From Microbacterium sp. MPKO10 (GTDB taxonomy: Bacteria; Actinomycetota; Actinomycetes; Actinomycetales; Microbacteriaceae), in assembly GCF_026107415.2 (NCBI RefSeq), contig NZ_JAPCHX010000006.1:186001-250000 (forward strand): 64,000 bases of DNA. The letters are read 5' to 3'. The translations under genes and the position numbers were made by a program. Under the pieces are notes generated by a model. That model ran no database searches. It had not been told where the DNA came from and saw only the letters and a program-made list of their open reading frames with translations. How positions within the stretch are numbered: position 1 is the first letter of the stretch; every line of letters starts with the position of its first letter. Below are positions 1 through 10,353 of this stretch, in pieces.

Positions 1-525
1 GTTGTTGGTGAGTCCCTCACCGATCAGCTCGAGGACGGCGCGCTCACGTTCCGACAGAAGCGCAATCTGATCGGATGCTGCTGAGCCGCCGCTCTCGGGC
101 AGAGAACCACCGTATAACTCGAGCAGCCGTTTTGTGACGCGCGGTGAAATGGCCGCGTCCCCAACGTGGACGGCGCGCACCGCTGCACTCAGCTGGTCTG
201 GTGGGGCGTCCTTCACGAGGAACCCACTGGCTCCGGCGTTGAGCCCGCTGAAGGCATACTCGTCAAGATCGAACGTGGTGAGAATGATGACCTTCGTCTC
301 GGGGCGTTCCGCGATGATTCGACGCGTTGCCTCAATGCCGTCAGCCCCGGGCATCCGCACATCCATGAGAATGACGTCTGGTTTCAGCTCTCGTGCCCTC
401 GCGACCCCCGACTCGCCGTCCGAAGCCTCGCCGACGATGGCGAAGTCCGGGACGTCGCCGAGCACCATGGCCAGCCCGAGCCGCATGAGATCCTGATCGT
501 CGACAAGAAGAATCCTGATCGTCAT
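1..525 (-). CDS. NarL/LuxR-type response regulator (C-terminus cut by window edge)
   Basis: Output half of a two-component system; its phosphorylated form should bind DNA. The 175 visible residues start [11 protein letters not shown], an acidic-pocket receiver start. The probable phospho-acceptor Asp lies in ILMDVRMPG, and K is conserved in GFLVKDAPP. The last visible residues ([19 protein letters not shown]) are the first half of a LuxR helix-turn-helix; the rest lies left of base 1. The ATG overlaps the TGA of the sensor kinase gene by 4 nt, so the pair is translationally coupled and cognate. The target genes cannot be deduced. The family assignment is secure. Confidence 0.95.
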   Translation of the reverse strand, partial: MTIRILLVDDQDLMRLGLAMVLGDVPDFAIVGEASDGESGVARARELKPDVILMDVRMPGADGIEATRRIIAERPETKVIILTTFDLDEYAFSGLNAGASGFLVKDAPPDQLSAAVRAVHVGDAAISPRVTKRLLELYGGSLPESGGSAASDQIALLSERERAVLELIGEGLTNN

Positions 526-1769
526 TGCGTGCTGCCGTCCTGCCTGGGGATCCTGAACCGCACGGTCCAGCCCGAGTCGGTGGAGTCGGCCTGCGCGTCG
601 CCCCCGAAGATCTTGGCCCGTTGCTGCATCCCCCTGATTCCCCGCCCGGCGTCCGCGCCTCTCGCAGCATCCTGTTTGCCGTCGTCTGTGACCGTCACTG
701 TGGTTCCTTCCGCGTAGTCCAACTCGACGCGGACGTCGGTGGGCTGTTCCGCGTGTTTCAGCACATTCGTCAGTGCTTCTTGAACGGTACGGTACACGGC
801 GAGCTGCACCCCGGCAGAGGCGGGCGGCGTTCCCGACTGCTGAACCGTCACAGGAAGGCCAGCGTGCACGAAATCGTCGATGAGCGTCGGAAGCTGTGCA
901 AGCGTCGGCTGCGGTGATCGCGCCGCGTCATCGCCCAGGGCGCTGAGCATGCGACGTGTGTCGGCCAGCGATCGTCGGCCGGTGTCGGCGATGTGCTCGA
1001 CCGCGCGGGTGACGTCGGCGTACCCTGTCGCACCGTCTAATCGGGAGTGCGCACCGTCTGCCAGCCGAACCATGACAGTGAGACCGTGAGCGATGACGTC
1101 GTGCATCTCACGGGCGATGTGCTCTCGTTCGTCAGCGACAGCCAGCTGCGCGCTCTGTTCCTGTTCACGCTCGACAGCAGCCGCATGGTCGACAAGGGCA
1201 GAGACATAGAGACGACGCTCGCGAATGCTGATCCCGAGAGCGAGAACAGCGAAGTAGATCGTGATGAGGAAAAGCGCGTTCCCGACGCCAATGTGCGGAA
1301 CAGCGATCCCGATGACCATGAGAATAACGGCGAGCACGGCGAATGCACTCTGCGCCACACGTGACGCACGCTCCGCTGTGTCGGGCTGGTGCGCGCCCAG
1401 AGAGTATGCCGCGATCACCGTCGCGGTGGCCCCAGCCCATCCGAAGGGCAGCGTGATGACCCCGACGAAGGCGACAATGGCGAAGACAAGAACGGGACGC
1501 GCACGTCGGAGGGCGAGAGCGGCGCATGCGGCGACGGCGAGAACGTACCGGGCGATGACGAGCCACAGCTGATACGACCCATCTGCATTCACCCCGGGAT
1601 CTCCCGGCCGCCCAAGCACATCTTGTGCGATCGCGAGCAGCCAGACGGCGAGCAGGACGCTGGCAAGACTGATATCGATGGCGCGCGGATGTGTCGCGAT
1701 GAACCGGCCGAGCCTTCCGGGAGGTCGGGGCGGATTCTGTGTCGCCGAAGCCGTGGTTGCAGTTGTCAC
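522..1769 (-). CDS. Sensor histidine kinase, HisKA_3 (NarL/DesK-type) family
   Basis: Membrane sensor kinase for the adjoining response regulator. Four to five hydrophobic segments occupy roughly the first 160 residues. A short linker and a HisKA_3 dimerisation helix with the phosphorylated His in REMHDVIAHGL follow, then a HATPase domain (N-box around EALTNVLKHA; G-box around GRGIRGMQQR). No extracytoplasmic sensor domain is evident, so it may sense a membrane state. The frame opens further upstream at 1811, but GTG codons at 1775 and 1769 have better ribosome sites (GAGAGG five bases before 1769), so I start there. The stop overlaps the regulator gene by 4 nt. Confidence 0.92.
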   Translation of the reverse strand: MTTATTASATQNPPRPPGRLGRFIATHPRAIDISLASVLLAVWLLAIAQDVLGRPGDPGVNADGSYQLWLVIARYVLAVAACAALALRRARPVLVFAIVAFVGVITLPFGWAGATATVIAAYSLGAHQPDTAERASRVAQSAFAVLAVILMVIGIAVPHIGVGNALFLITIYFAVLALGISIRERRLYVSALVDHAAAVEREQEQSAQLAVADEREHIAREMHDVIAHGLTVMVRLADGAHSRLDGATGYADVTRAVEHIADTGRRSLADTRRMLSALGDDAARSPQPTLAQLPTLIDDFVHAGLPVTVQQSGTPPASAGVQLAVYRTVQEALTNVLKHAEQPTDVRVELDYAEGTTVTVTDDGKQDAARGADAGRGIRGMQQRAKIFGGDAQADSTDSGWTVRFRIPRQDGSTQ

Positions 1770-1888
1770 GTTCACCTCTCGTTCCTGATCTGAATCGAGA
1801 GTACGCGGCACGCTGCGACTGTGGCATCAGCCCGTGGTACCTCTGGAGAGGGACAGCAGGACGATTTTCGCCGCCCTCGAGCGCCGGG

Positions 1889-3709
1889 TCAGCGGGAGCT
1901 TCCCAGCTTCTTCCGCAGAAAATCGATGCGCGCCTGCAGCTGCGTCACGCTCGCCTGCGGCACCGCGGGTCCGCCGCAGACGCGCCGCAACTCCGCATGC
2001 ACAAGCCCGTGCGGCTGGTTCGTGTTCTTGGCGTACAGACCGACGAGGCTGTTCAGCAGACTGCGTTGCTCTTTGAGCGTGCGGTACAGCGGCTTGCTGG
2101 CCTCCAGCTCGTCCGGTGGGGCGCTCTTCTGCCGTGCCTCGATACGTTTGGCCTGCCTGCGGTGACGCTGCGTCAACAACTCGTGAACCTGCTCCGGCTC
2201 CAAAAGACCAGGAAGCCCGATGAACTCGAGCTCCTCCTCGGTCTCCGGCTGGGCATAACTGCCGAATTCCGTGCCGTCGAACACGACCCGGTCGAACTGC
2301 GCATCGCTCGAGATCGCCTCGAAGCTGAACTCGTCCATCAGACTGTCCGAGGCCTTGTCCGGTCTGTTCGCGTCGGCAACCAGGGCGTCCTCCGGATTCC
2401 AGAGCTCCCCCTCCCCTGCGCCGGAATCCTGTCTGTCTAGCGCATGGTCGCGCTCCCGCTCCAGCTCATTCGCCAGTGCCATCAGCTGAGGAACATTGGG
2501 GAGAAACACGGATGCTGTCTCGCCGCGCCGACGCGATCGGACGAACCGGCCGATGGCCTGTGCGAAGAACAGCGGCGTCGATGAGCTTGTCGCATAGACA
2601 CCGACGGACAGCCGCGGAACATCGACGCCTTCGGACACCATGCGCACGGCCACGAGCCACCGGCTGTCACTCGACGCGAACTGCTCGATCCTGTCGCTCG
2701 CCTCCTTCTCGTCAGAGAGCACGACCGTCGGCTGCTCTCCCGTCAGAGAGTGCAGGATCGCCGCGTAGGCTCGCGCGGCGTAGTGGTCTGTGGCGATCAC
2801 CAGCCCACCAGCATCCGGAATCGCGTGACGCACCTCGGTCAGACGGCGGTCTGCGGCGGCAAGAACCTGGGGAACCCACTCGCCTTCTGGATCGAGCGCT
2901 GTTCGCCACGCCTGCGAAGTGATGTCTTTCGTGTTGTCTTCGCCGAGGCGGGCCTCCATCTCGTCGCCCGTGCTGGTGCGCCAGCGCATGTGCCCCGCAT
3001 AGACCATGAAGATGACCGGCCGCACGACACCGTCGGTCAGCGCGCGGCCGTATCCGTAGCTGTAGTCGGTCTGAGAGGTTCGGATCCCGTACCTGTCGGG
3101 CAGATACGTGACGAACGGAATGGGCGCCGTGTCCGATCGGAATGGCGTTCCCGTCAGCAGCAGCCGCCGTGTCGCGCCTTCGAACGCCTCGCGGATCGCA
3201 TCTCCCCAGCTGAGCGCATCGCCGCCGTGGTGCACTTCATCGAGGACGACGAGGGTGCGCGACGACACGGTGATGTCGCGGTGCAGCGATGCGCGCACGG
3301 CGACCTGAGCGTACGTGACGACGACGCCGTGGTAGTGCCCCGCATACCGGCCCTGCCGGTTCGTGAATGTGGGATCGAGCCGAATGCCTGCGCGATGGGC
3401 GGCCTCGGCCCACTGCTTCTTCAGATGCTCCGTCGGTGCTACGACGGTGATCCGATCCACTGTGCGGTTCGCCAGCAGCTCGGCGGCAAGACGCAGCGCG
3501 AACGTTGTTTTGCCTGCTCCAGGCGTCGCGGCAGCGAGAAAGTCGCGCGGCTCGTCGGTGAAGTAGGCATCCATCGCCTCCTGCTGCCACGCGCGAAGCT
3601 TGCCGACGGTTCCCCAGGCGGCCCGTTCGGGAAACGTCGGCGACAGGTGTTCTGCCGCGGACGTGCCGATGCGGGGTGTGGTGTGCTGCAGGGAATCAGG
3701 GGTACTCAC
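1889..3709 (-). CDS. DEAD/DEAH-box superfamily II helicase
   Basis: Predicted ATP-dependent nucleic-acid helicase of about 606 residues. Motif I is TPGAGKTTFAL, motif II is DEVH within VVLDEVHHGGD, motif III is LLTGTPFRSD, and the C-terminal RecA-like domain carries EGVDVPRLSVGVYAT and the arginine-finger stretch QAIGRFVRSRR. About 150 extra C-terminal residues of unknown function are charged and rich in Glu and Arg. It resembles the stand-alone restriction-like helicases of actinobacteria, but no nuclease or methylase lies beside it. ATG at 3733 is possible; I prefer GTG 3709 because a -10-like TACAGT (3719-3724) overlaps the longer version. It is transcribed divergently from the SGNH gene. 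Confidence 0.85.
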   Translation of the reverse strand: MSTPDSLQHTTPRIGTSAAEHLSPTFPERAAWGTVGKLRAWQQEAMDAYFTDEPRDFLAAATPGAGKTTFALRLAAELLANRTVDRITVVAPTEHLKKQWAEAAHRAGIRLDPTFTNRQGRYAGHYHGVVVTYAQVAVRASLHRDITVSSRTLVVLDEVHHGGDALSWGDAIREAFEGATRRLLLTGTPFRSDTAPIPFVTYLPDRYGIRTSQTDYSYGYGRALTDGVVRPVIFMVYAGHMRWRTSTGDEMEARLGEDNTKDITSQAWRTALDPEGEWVPQVLAAADRRLTEVRHAIPDAGGLVIATDHYAARAYAAILHSLTGEQPTVVLSDEKEASDRIEQFASSDSRWLVAVRMVSEGVDVPRLSVGVYATSSSTPLFFAQAIGRFVRSRRRGETASVFLPNVPQLMALANELERERDHALDRQDSGAGEGELWNPEDALVADANRPDKASDSLMDEFSFEAISSDAQFDRVVFDGTEFGSYAQPETEEELEFIGLPGLLEPEQVHELLTQRHRRQAKRIEARQKSAPPDELEASKPLYRTLKEQRSLLNSLVGLYAKNTNQPHGLVHAELRRVCGGPAVPQASVTQLQARIDFLRKKLGSSR

Positions 3710-3809
3710 GACTTTCGTACTGTACCCGACCAAACCGACAGAGCATCATCCGGCGCACGGGTCAACGGGCAACGCGATACGGTAAAACAGACACGACTTC
3801 GGAGGGACG

Positions 3810-4643
3810 GTGTTTTCTGTGACAGACAGCACGCAGCAGCCACGTGACGCAGCGGATTCCTCACAGCAGCATCCCTGGTCGCGGTACGTGGCGATCGGCG
3901 ATTCGTTCACGGAAGGAATCGGCGACCCCGAGCCGTCGCTTCCCGGCGGGCACCGTGGCTGGGCCGACCGCGTCGCCGAGGTGCTGAGTCAGGGATCACG
4001 TGACTTCGCCTACGCGAACCTCGCCGTGCGCGGCAAGCTGATCCGGCAGATCGTCGACGACCAGATCGAGCCGGCACTCGACCTGCACCCCGACCTCATC
4101 ACGATTTCGGCGGGAGGCAACGACGTGATTCGGCCGGGCAGCGATCCTGACGCCATCGCCGAGCTCTTCGATTCCGCCATCTCCCGTCTGCGCAGCGACA
4201 ACGCGACTGTCGTCGTGTTCACCGGAGTGGATGTCGGGTTCTCCCCCGTATTCCGGGGCATCCGCGGCAAAGTCGCGATCTATAACGAGAACATCAGGGC
4301 GATCGCGGATGCTCATGACTGCATCGTTGCCGACCAGTGGGCGCTGAAGAGCGTGCAAGACACCCGGATGTTCGCTCCCGACCGGCTGCACATGAACCCT
4401 CTCGGACACCACGAGGTGGCGCGGATGGTGCTGCGAGCCCTCAACGTCCCGAACGAACTCAAGCCGATGGAACCCGAACCGCTCCCCTCGCGCTCCTGGC
4501 GCCAGGCCCGCGGTGAAGACCTTGTGTGGGCGCGCGAATATCTCGTCCCCTGGGTGTTGCGGCGCATCCGACACCAGTCGTCGGGTGACAACGTCTCGCC
4601 CAAGAGACCCACGGCCGCACCGTATCTGCCGACTGGCGACTGA
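3810..4643 (+). CDS. SGNH/GDSL-type esterase or lipase
   Basis: Hydrolase of the SGNH fold, 277 residues. Block I is AIGDSFTEGIGD with the nucleophile Ser; block III is the GGND of ISAGGNDVIRPG; the catalytic Asp-His pair is in APDRLHMNPLGHHEVA. No signal peptide is visible, so it is probably cytoplasmic, and the substrate (an acyl or acetyl ester) is unknown. The GTG start has GGAGGG four to five bases before it; a second in-frame GTG lies 12 bases further on. It stands alone, divergent from the helicase and convergent with the RNA methyltransferase, only 3 bases from its stop. Confidence 0.88.
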   Translation: MFSVTDSTQQPRDAADSSQQHPWSRYVAIGDSFTEGIGDPEPSLPGGHRGWADRVAEVLSQGSRDFAYANLAVRGKLIRQIVDDQIEPALDLHPDLITISAGGNDVIRPGSDPDAIAELFDSAISRLRSDNATVVVFTGVDVGFSPVFRGIRGKVAIYNENIRAIADAHDCIVADQWALKSVQDTRMFAPDRLHMNPLGHHEVARMVLRALNVPNELKPMEPEPLPSRSWRQARGEDLVWAREYLVPWVLRRIRHQSSGDNVSPKRPTAAPYLPTGD

Positions 4644-4646
4644 TCG

Positions 4647-5453
4647 TCAGCGTCGACGCAGCTCCCAGAGCGCTACGGCACTCGCCGACGCGACGTTCAG
4701 CGAATCAACGCCGTGCATCATCGGAATGACGATTGCCGAATCGGCGCTGCGCAGTGCCCGAGGGCTGAGACCATCGCCCTCCGCGCCGAGGCAGAGCGCC
4801 ACACGTTCGGGCACCTGTCGCGAAAACTCATCGAGGGTGATGGCATGATCGTCGAGTGCGAGCGCCGCGACGTGGAAGCCCGCGTGCTTGACCTCGTCGA
4901 TGGACGTCGACCAATCGGGCATCCGGGTCCACGGAACCTGCAGAACGCAGCCCATGCTGACGCGGACGCTGCGGCGGTACAGCGGGTCAGCGCAGCGTGG
5001 TCCGACGAGAACGGCATCGGCGCCGATGCCGGCGACGGCCCGAAAAATGGCGCCGACGTTTGTGTGATCGACGATGTCTTCGAGAATCACAATGCGCTCG
5101 GCACCCGCGATCGTGTCAGCGATCGAGGCGAGCGGCGGGCGGTGCATCGAGGCCAGCGCACCGCGGTGCATGTGAAAACCCGTCAGCGTCTCGAGGACCT
5201 CGGGCGTGCCGACGTAGACCGGGAGATCCGGGAATGCCCGTAGGTCGTCCTCGATGTCCGGTAGCCACTTCTCAAGCAGCAGCACGGAGCGCGGGCGATG
5301 CCCCGCCGCCAGCGCACGGCGGATGACCTTCGGCGACTCCGCCAGGTACAGCCCGCCCTCGGGCTCAAGCACGCGGCGCAGCGCCACGTCTGTCAGCTGG
5401 GAATAGTCCCGCAAGCCGGGGGCGTTGAGATCAGTGATGGGCGTGATGAGCAC
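4647..5453 (-). CDS. TrmH/SpoU family RNA 2'-O-methyltransferase
   Basis: Predicted S-adenosylmethionine-dependent 2'-O-ribose methyltransferase of rRNA or tRNA. It has an N-terminal substrate-binding domain (about residues 1-100) and a C-terminal trefoil-knot SPOUT domain. SPOUT motif 1 is NVGAIFRAVAGIGADAV, motif 2 is LCLGAEGDGLS and motif 3 is SLNVASASAVALWE. The open frame runs to 5867, but residues before about 5453 read as non-protein. GTG 5453 has AAGGA six bases upstream and gives 268 residues, the usual size. The exact RNA target cannot be told from sequence. It is divergent from the sirtuin gene. Confidence 0.9.
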   Translation of the reverse strand: MLITPITDLNAPGLRDYSQLTDVALRRVLEPEGGLYLAESPKVIRRALAAGHRPRSVLLLEKWLPDIEDDLRAFPDLPVYVGTPEVLETLTGFHMHRGALASMHRPPLASIADTIAGAERIVILEDIVDHTNVGAIFRAVAGIGADAVLVGPRCADPLYRRSVRVSMGCVLQVPWTRMPDWSTSIDEVKHAGFHVAALALDDHAITLDEFSRQVPERVALCLGAEGDGLSPRALRSADSAIVIPMMHGVDSLNVASASAVALWELRRR

Positions 5454-5537
5454 GAGAGTCCTTTCCAGCGCCGCCGCACAGCGGGCACAAGCCGCATCTA
5501 CTATCGTCGCAGGTGCGAGACCGCAGGAGGAACGATG

Positions 5538-6371
5538 ATGAGCGTCACCGACGTGCAGGAAACCCAGATGGATGCTGCCGCCGAAGCGCTCGTCGGGCGG
5601 AAGATCGCTTTTCTCACCGGCGCGGGCGTCAGCACGGACTCCGGCATTCCTGACTACCGAGGCGGCGGCGCGCCGAGGCGCACGCCGATGACGATCCAGA
5701 AGTTCCTTGCCGATGAATCGGCGCGCAAGCGCTACTGGGCCGGCAGCCACCGCGGCTGGACGCTGTTCGACTCTGTCGTGCCGAACGACGGCCACCGGGC
5801 GATCGCCCGCTTTGAGCGGGCGGGGCTCTCCCCCGGAGTCATCACGCAGAACGTGGACTCGCTTCACGGCCAGTCAGGCAGCACACGGCACGTGGAGCTG
5901 CACGGCACCATGCACCGCGTCATCTGCCTGACCTGCGGGCAGGTCTATGCGCGGGCAGACCTCGCGAACCGTCTCGACGCACTCAACCCGTGGCTCGCCG
6001 AGCCGGATGCTGTTCAGATCAACCCCGACGGCGACGCCGAGGTCGCCGACCCCGGCCGCTTCGTCGTTCCGGACTGCGAATTGTGCGGCGGTGTGCTGAA
6101 GCCGGAGGTGGTCTTCTTCGGAGACGTCGTTCCGGTCTCGACGTTTCGGCTCGCGGCCGGCCTCGTCAACGAATCAGATGCCCTCGTGATCGCGGGCTCG
6201 TCTCTTGTCGTCAACTCCGGCATTCGCATCCTCGAGATCGCACGCCGACGCGCATTGCCCGTCGTGATCATCAACCGCGGTCAGACGAAGGGCGATTCCC
6301 GCGCCACGGTTAAGCTGGATGCTGGAACATCATCGACTCTCACCGCGCTCGCCTCCCGGCTCATCCGCTGA
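5538..6371 (+). CDS. Sir2-family NAD-dependent protein deacylase
   Basis: Sirtuin of about 277 residues that removes acyl groups from lysine using NAD+, giving nicotinamide and O-acyl-ADP-ribose. The NAD site is seen in TGAGVSTDSGIPDYRG. The active site is TQNVDSLH followed by VELHGTMH with the catalytic His. The zinc ribbon is formed by CLTCG and, about 55 residues later, CELCG. GDVVP and the terminal GSSLVVNSG complete the Rossmann fold. Two ATGs stand in tandem at 5535 and 5538; AGGAGG at 5525-5530 is best spaced for 5538. It lies 31 bases upstream of the histidine phosphatase, so the two are probably co-transcribed. Confidence 0.93.
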   Translation: MSVTDVQETQMDAAAEALVGRKIAFLTGAGVSTDSGIPDYRGGGAPRRTPMTIQKFLADESARKRYWAGSHRGWTLFDSVVPNDGHRAIARFERAGLSPGVITQNVDSLHGQSGSTRHVELHGTMHRVICLTCGQVYARADLANRLDALNPWLAEPDAVQINPDGDAEVADPGRFVVPDCELCGGVLKPEVVFFGDVVPVSTFRLAAGLVNESDALVIAGSSLVVNSGIRILEIARRRALPVVIINRGQTKGDSRATVKLDAGTSSTLTALASRLIR

Positions 6372-6402
6372 GCGGCGGCGAAGCTGCAGAAAGGGCACGC
6401 AC

Positions 6403-7005
6403 GTGACCCAGATCACCTTCGTCAGGCACGGCCAGACGGACTGGAACCTCGAACGACGCATCCAGGGCCTCACAGACATTCCGCTGAATGACACGGGACG
6501 ACAGCAGGCGGAACGCGCCGGCCGTGAACTGGCGCAGACGGCCTGGGACGGGATCGTGTCGAGCCACCTCAGCCGCGCCCTCGAGACGGCAAGCATCATC
6601 GCCGCCTGTGTGGGCCTCCCCGAGCCCACGGTCGTCGCCGGGCTCGAAGAGCGCGCACACGGCGCCATGGAAGGCATGACGTTTGACGAACGGCAGGCGT
6701 CGTTTCCGGGCGACACTGTCGTGCCTGGGCTTGAGACGCGTGATGCCGTCATCCAACGTGTGCTGAGTGCCCTCGCCGGGCTTGAGCATGCCGAGCCGGG
6801 GCGCATCCTCGCCGTGTCACACGGCGGTGTGATCGGTTCGGTCGTCCGTCACGCGACTGACGGCGAGCAGCCGACAGCGGGTCAGGTGATCGCCAACGGC
6901 TCGTACCATGACTTCGATTGGACAGACGGTGAGCTTTCGCTCATCAGACTGCGAGCAATCGAGGCAGATCGGGATCTTCCGCCCGCCACGCTTCCTCAGC
7001 GCTGA
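6403..7005 (+). CDS. Histidine phosphatase family protein (phosphoglycerate mutase-like)
   Basis: Phosphatase of the RHG family, 200 residues. The phospho-histidine motif is FVRHGQTDWN; the acid/base Glu is in GLEERAHGAMEG and the second His in VSHGGVIGS. Members act on sugar phosphates, cobalamin or nucleoside intermediates; this one cannot be pinned to a substrate. The frame is open upstream, but GTG 6403 sits behind GAAAGG and begins directly with the conserved first beta strand (MTQITFVRHG). It follows the sirtuin gene by 31 bases. Its last 10 bases overlap the end of the convergent glycosyltransferase-like gene. Confidence 0.9.
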   Translation: MTQITFVRHGQTDWNLERRIQGLTDIPLNDTGRQQAERAGRELAQTAWDGIVSSHLSRALETASIIAACVGLPEPTVVAGLEERAHGAMEGMTFDERQASFPGDTVVPGLETRDAVIQRVLSALAGLEHAEPGRILAVSHGGVIGSVVRHATDGEQPTAGQVIANGSYHDFDWTDGELSLIRLRAIEADRDLPPATLPQR

Positions 7006-7595
7006 TCGTCGGCGCGCGCCCGGGAGCGGCGTTCCCGATGCACCTCGTAGAACAGCGCCATCAGCTGGTCCGCCTGTTCCGACCACTGCGCGGCGTTCGG
7101 GCTCAGCACGTCGTCGGGATCGAGCCGCAGAATCTGCTGACCGGGGCGCGTCGCCGTGACAGCCTCACGTTGCCCGGCGCCGGCGACGGCAACAACAGCA
7201 TCCGCCCCTCGCTGCAACAGCCGATGGAAGATCGGTCGCAGCGGGCGCAGCATCCGACCTCCGAGCCCCGCATAGGCATCGCGTCCCTGTGGCGCGGATG
7301 AACCCACGACGAGTCCGTATCGCCGACCGAGAGTGCTCCACACCGGCACAGGCGAGAACAGCAGATCGACGCCCGCCTCGCCGAGCCCGACTGGTGTGAG
7401 GATGTCGCGCGGGTCGTCGAGGGCCCGCAGCAGCTGCCAAGGAAGGTCAGGGAGCGTCTGAAGCTGCTGATGGTCGCTGATCAGCATCGTGAGCGGATGC
7501 GCAGAACCGAGCGCGCCAACAAGCCCACGCGTCGCCGTGCTGACGGGATCATCGGCGCGCGGCGTCACGACGCGACAGTCGACGACGAGCCTCAC
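6996..7595 (-). CDS. Shortened GT4-like glycosyltransferase (N-terminal domain only)
   Basis: The first ~100 residues resemble the N-terminal GT-B domain of actinobacterial mannosyltransferase-like GT4 enzymes (start MRLVVDCRVVT, then LTMLISDHQQL, LPDLPW, and GRRYGLVV). A typical family member has 350-400 residues with a nucleotide-sugar-binding C-terminal domain containing an EX7E motif. Here there are 199 residues, and only a terminal helix-like stretch (WSEQADQLMALFYEV) recalls the usual C-terminus. I infer an internal loss of the catalytic half, leaving a possible non-catalytic remnant or a pseudogene with an intact frame. The start overlaps the alpha/beta hydrolase stop by 4 nt, so it is still co-translated. 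The family resemblance is from memory, not alignment. Confidence 0.6.
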   Translation of the reverse strand: MRLVVDCRVVTPRADDPVSTATRGLVGALGSAHPLTMLISDHQQLQTLPDLPWQLLRALDDPRDILTPVGLGEAGVDLLFSPVPVWSTLGRRYGLVVGSSAPQGRDAYAGLGGRMLRPLRPIFHRLLQRGADAVVAVAGAGQREAVTATRPGQQILRLDPDDVLSPNAAQWSEQADQLMALFYEVHRERRSRARADDQR

Positions 7596-8488
7596 AGGCC
7601 TCCCTTCCCTAGGAACTCCTGAATATACCGTGCAGCATCGGCCGGTGCCTCGTAATGGATCAGATGCCCGACGTTGGGGATGACCCGCAGCGTCGCGTCG
7701 TCGAACAGTGAGGCGAGGCGCTGCTGCGCGGCGATCGGAGTGAGATCGTCGCGATCGGAAGCAATGAGAAGCACGGGCTGAGTGATGCCCGCCGCGACCT
7801 CGCTGACGTCGGTGCTCACTGACGCCCGGAACGCTTCAAGAACGACGCCGCGATCGGTGAAAGCGCTGAAATAGGCGTCGTGCTGCGAGTGAATCCAGCT
7901 TCGCAGCCGCGCATCGCGAGTCTTCGCCATTGTCTCGCTCATGACACGGACGATGACTCGGTTGCGCAGCAGGGCGAAGCCGACAGGGGCGGGAAGCACG
8001 GCGCTTGCGCGGTAATACGCGACCGCAAGGCGAGTCAGGATGCCGCGGGGCCCCGCGAGCGCCGGCGCAGCGATCGGGTTGATGAGGATGACCCGCTGGG
8101 TGTCGAGCCCGGCGGCGACGGCGGCCGAGACAATAATCGATCCGAACGAATGGCCGACGATGACGATTCTGTCGTCAAGACCACGCGCGTGCGTGAAGTC
8201 GATGAGCCACTGTGCATAGTGCTCGACGTCATGGGGCGCGTCGGAAAAGCGCGCCGACTCGCCGAAACCGGGCAGATCCGGTGCGATGATGCGCATTCCG
8301 GGCAGGTGGGCAGCGACCGGCTCAAGACCGTGATGGTCGCCCCGGAAGCCATGGACGAAGACCAGTGTGAGACCAGCATCCGCGTCACCGTACTCCCAGT
8401 ATCGGGTGCGGGTTCCCCGCACATCGATCGCGCCCGACTGCACGGGAATCCGCTGGAGCTGGGCTGCATATGGAGAGGTCTTCGGCAT
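7592..8488 (-). CDS. Alpha/beta-fold hydrolase
   Basis: Serine hydrolase of 298 residues. The oxyanion-hole stretch is FVHGFRGDHHG, the nucleophile elbow is GHSFGS, the acid Asp is probably in LLIASDRDDLTP, and the catalytic His is in NVGHLIHYEAP near the C-terminus. A helical lid lies between about residues 130 and 200. Close relatives include epoxide hydrolases, haloalkane dehalogenases and lipases, and the substrate cannot be chosen from sequence. A -10-like TAAACT (8498-8503, minus strand) lies 9 bases before the ATG, so the leader should be very short. The stop overlaps the downstream glycosyltransferase-like gene by 4 nt. Confidence 0.87.
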   Translation of the reverse strand: MPKTSPYAAQLQRIPVQSGAIDVRGTRTRYWEYGDADAGLTLVFVHGFRGDHHGLEPVAAHLPGMRIIAPDLPGFGESARFSDAPHDVEHYAQWLIDFTHARGLDDRIVIVGHSFGSIIVSAAVAAGLDTQRVILINPIAAPALAGPRGILTRLAVAYYRASAVLPAPVGFALLRNRVIVRVMSETMAKTRDARLRSWIHSQHDAYFSAFTDRGVVLEAFRASVSTDVSEVAAGITQPVLLIASDRDDLTPIAAQQRLASLFDDATLRVIPNVGHLIHYEAPADAARYIQEFLGKGGL

Positions 8489-8589
8489 CAGTGTTCCAGT
8501 TTAGGGTGATCCTGCCCAGATTCCCTGTTGAGTGGCTCTAGAATCGCTAGGACATCACGCCCGTGCCGATGCTTGAGAGGGTTCCCTTC

Positions 8590-10314
<1,725 letters not shown>

Positions 10315-10353
10315 CAGCGCTGTGTGTCGAGCGTCAGCCGTGAGTCGTAAGGT

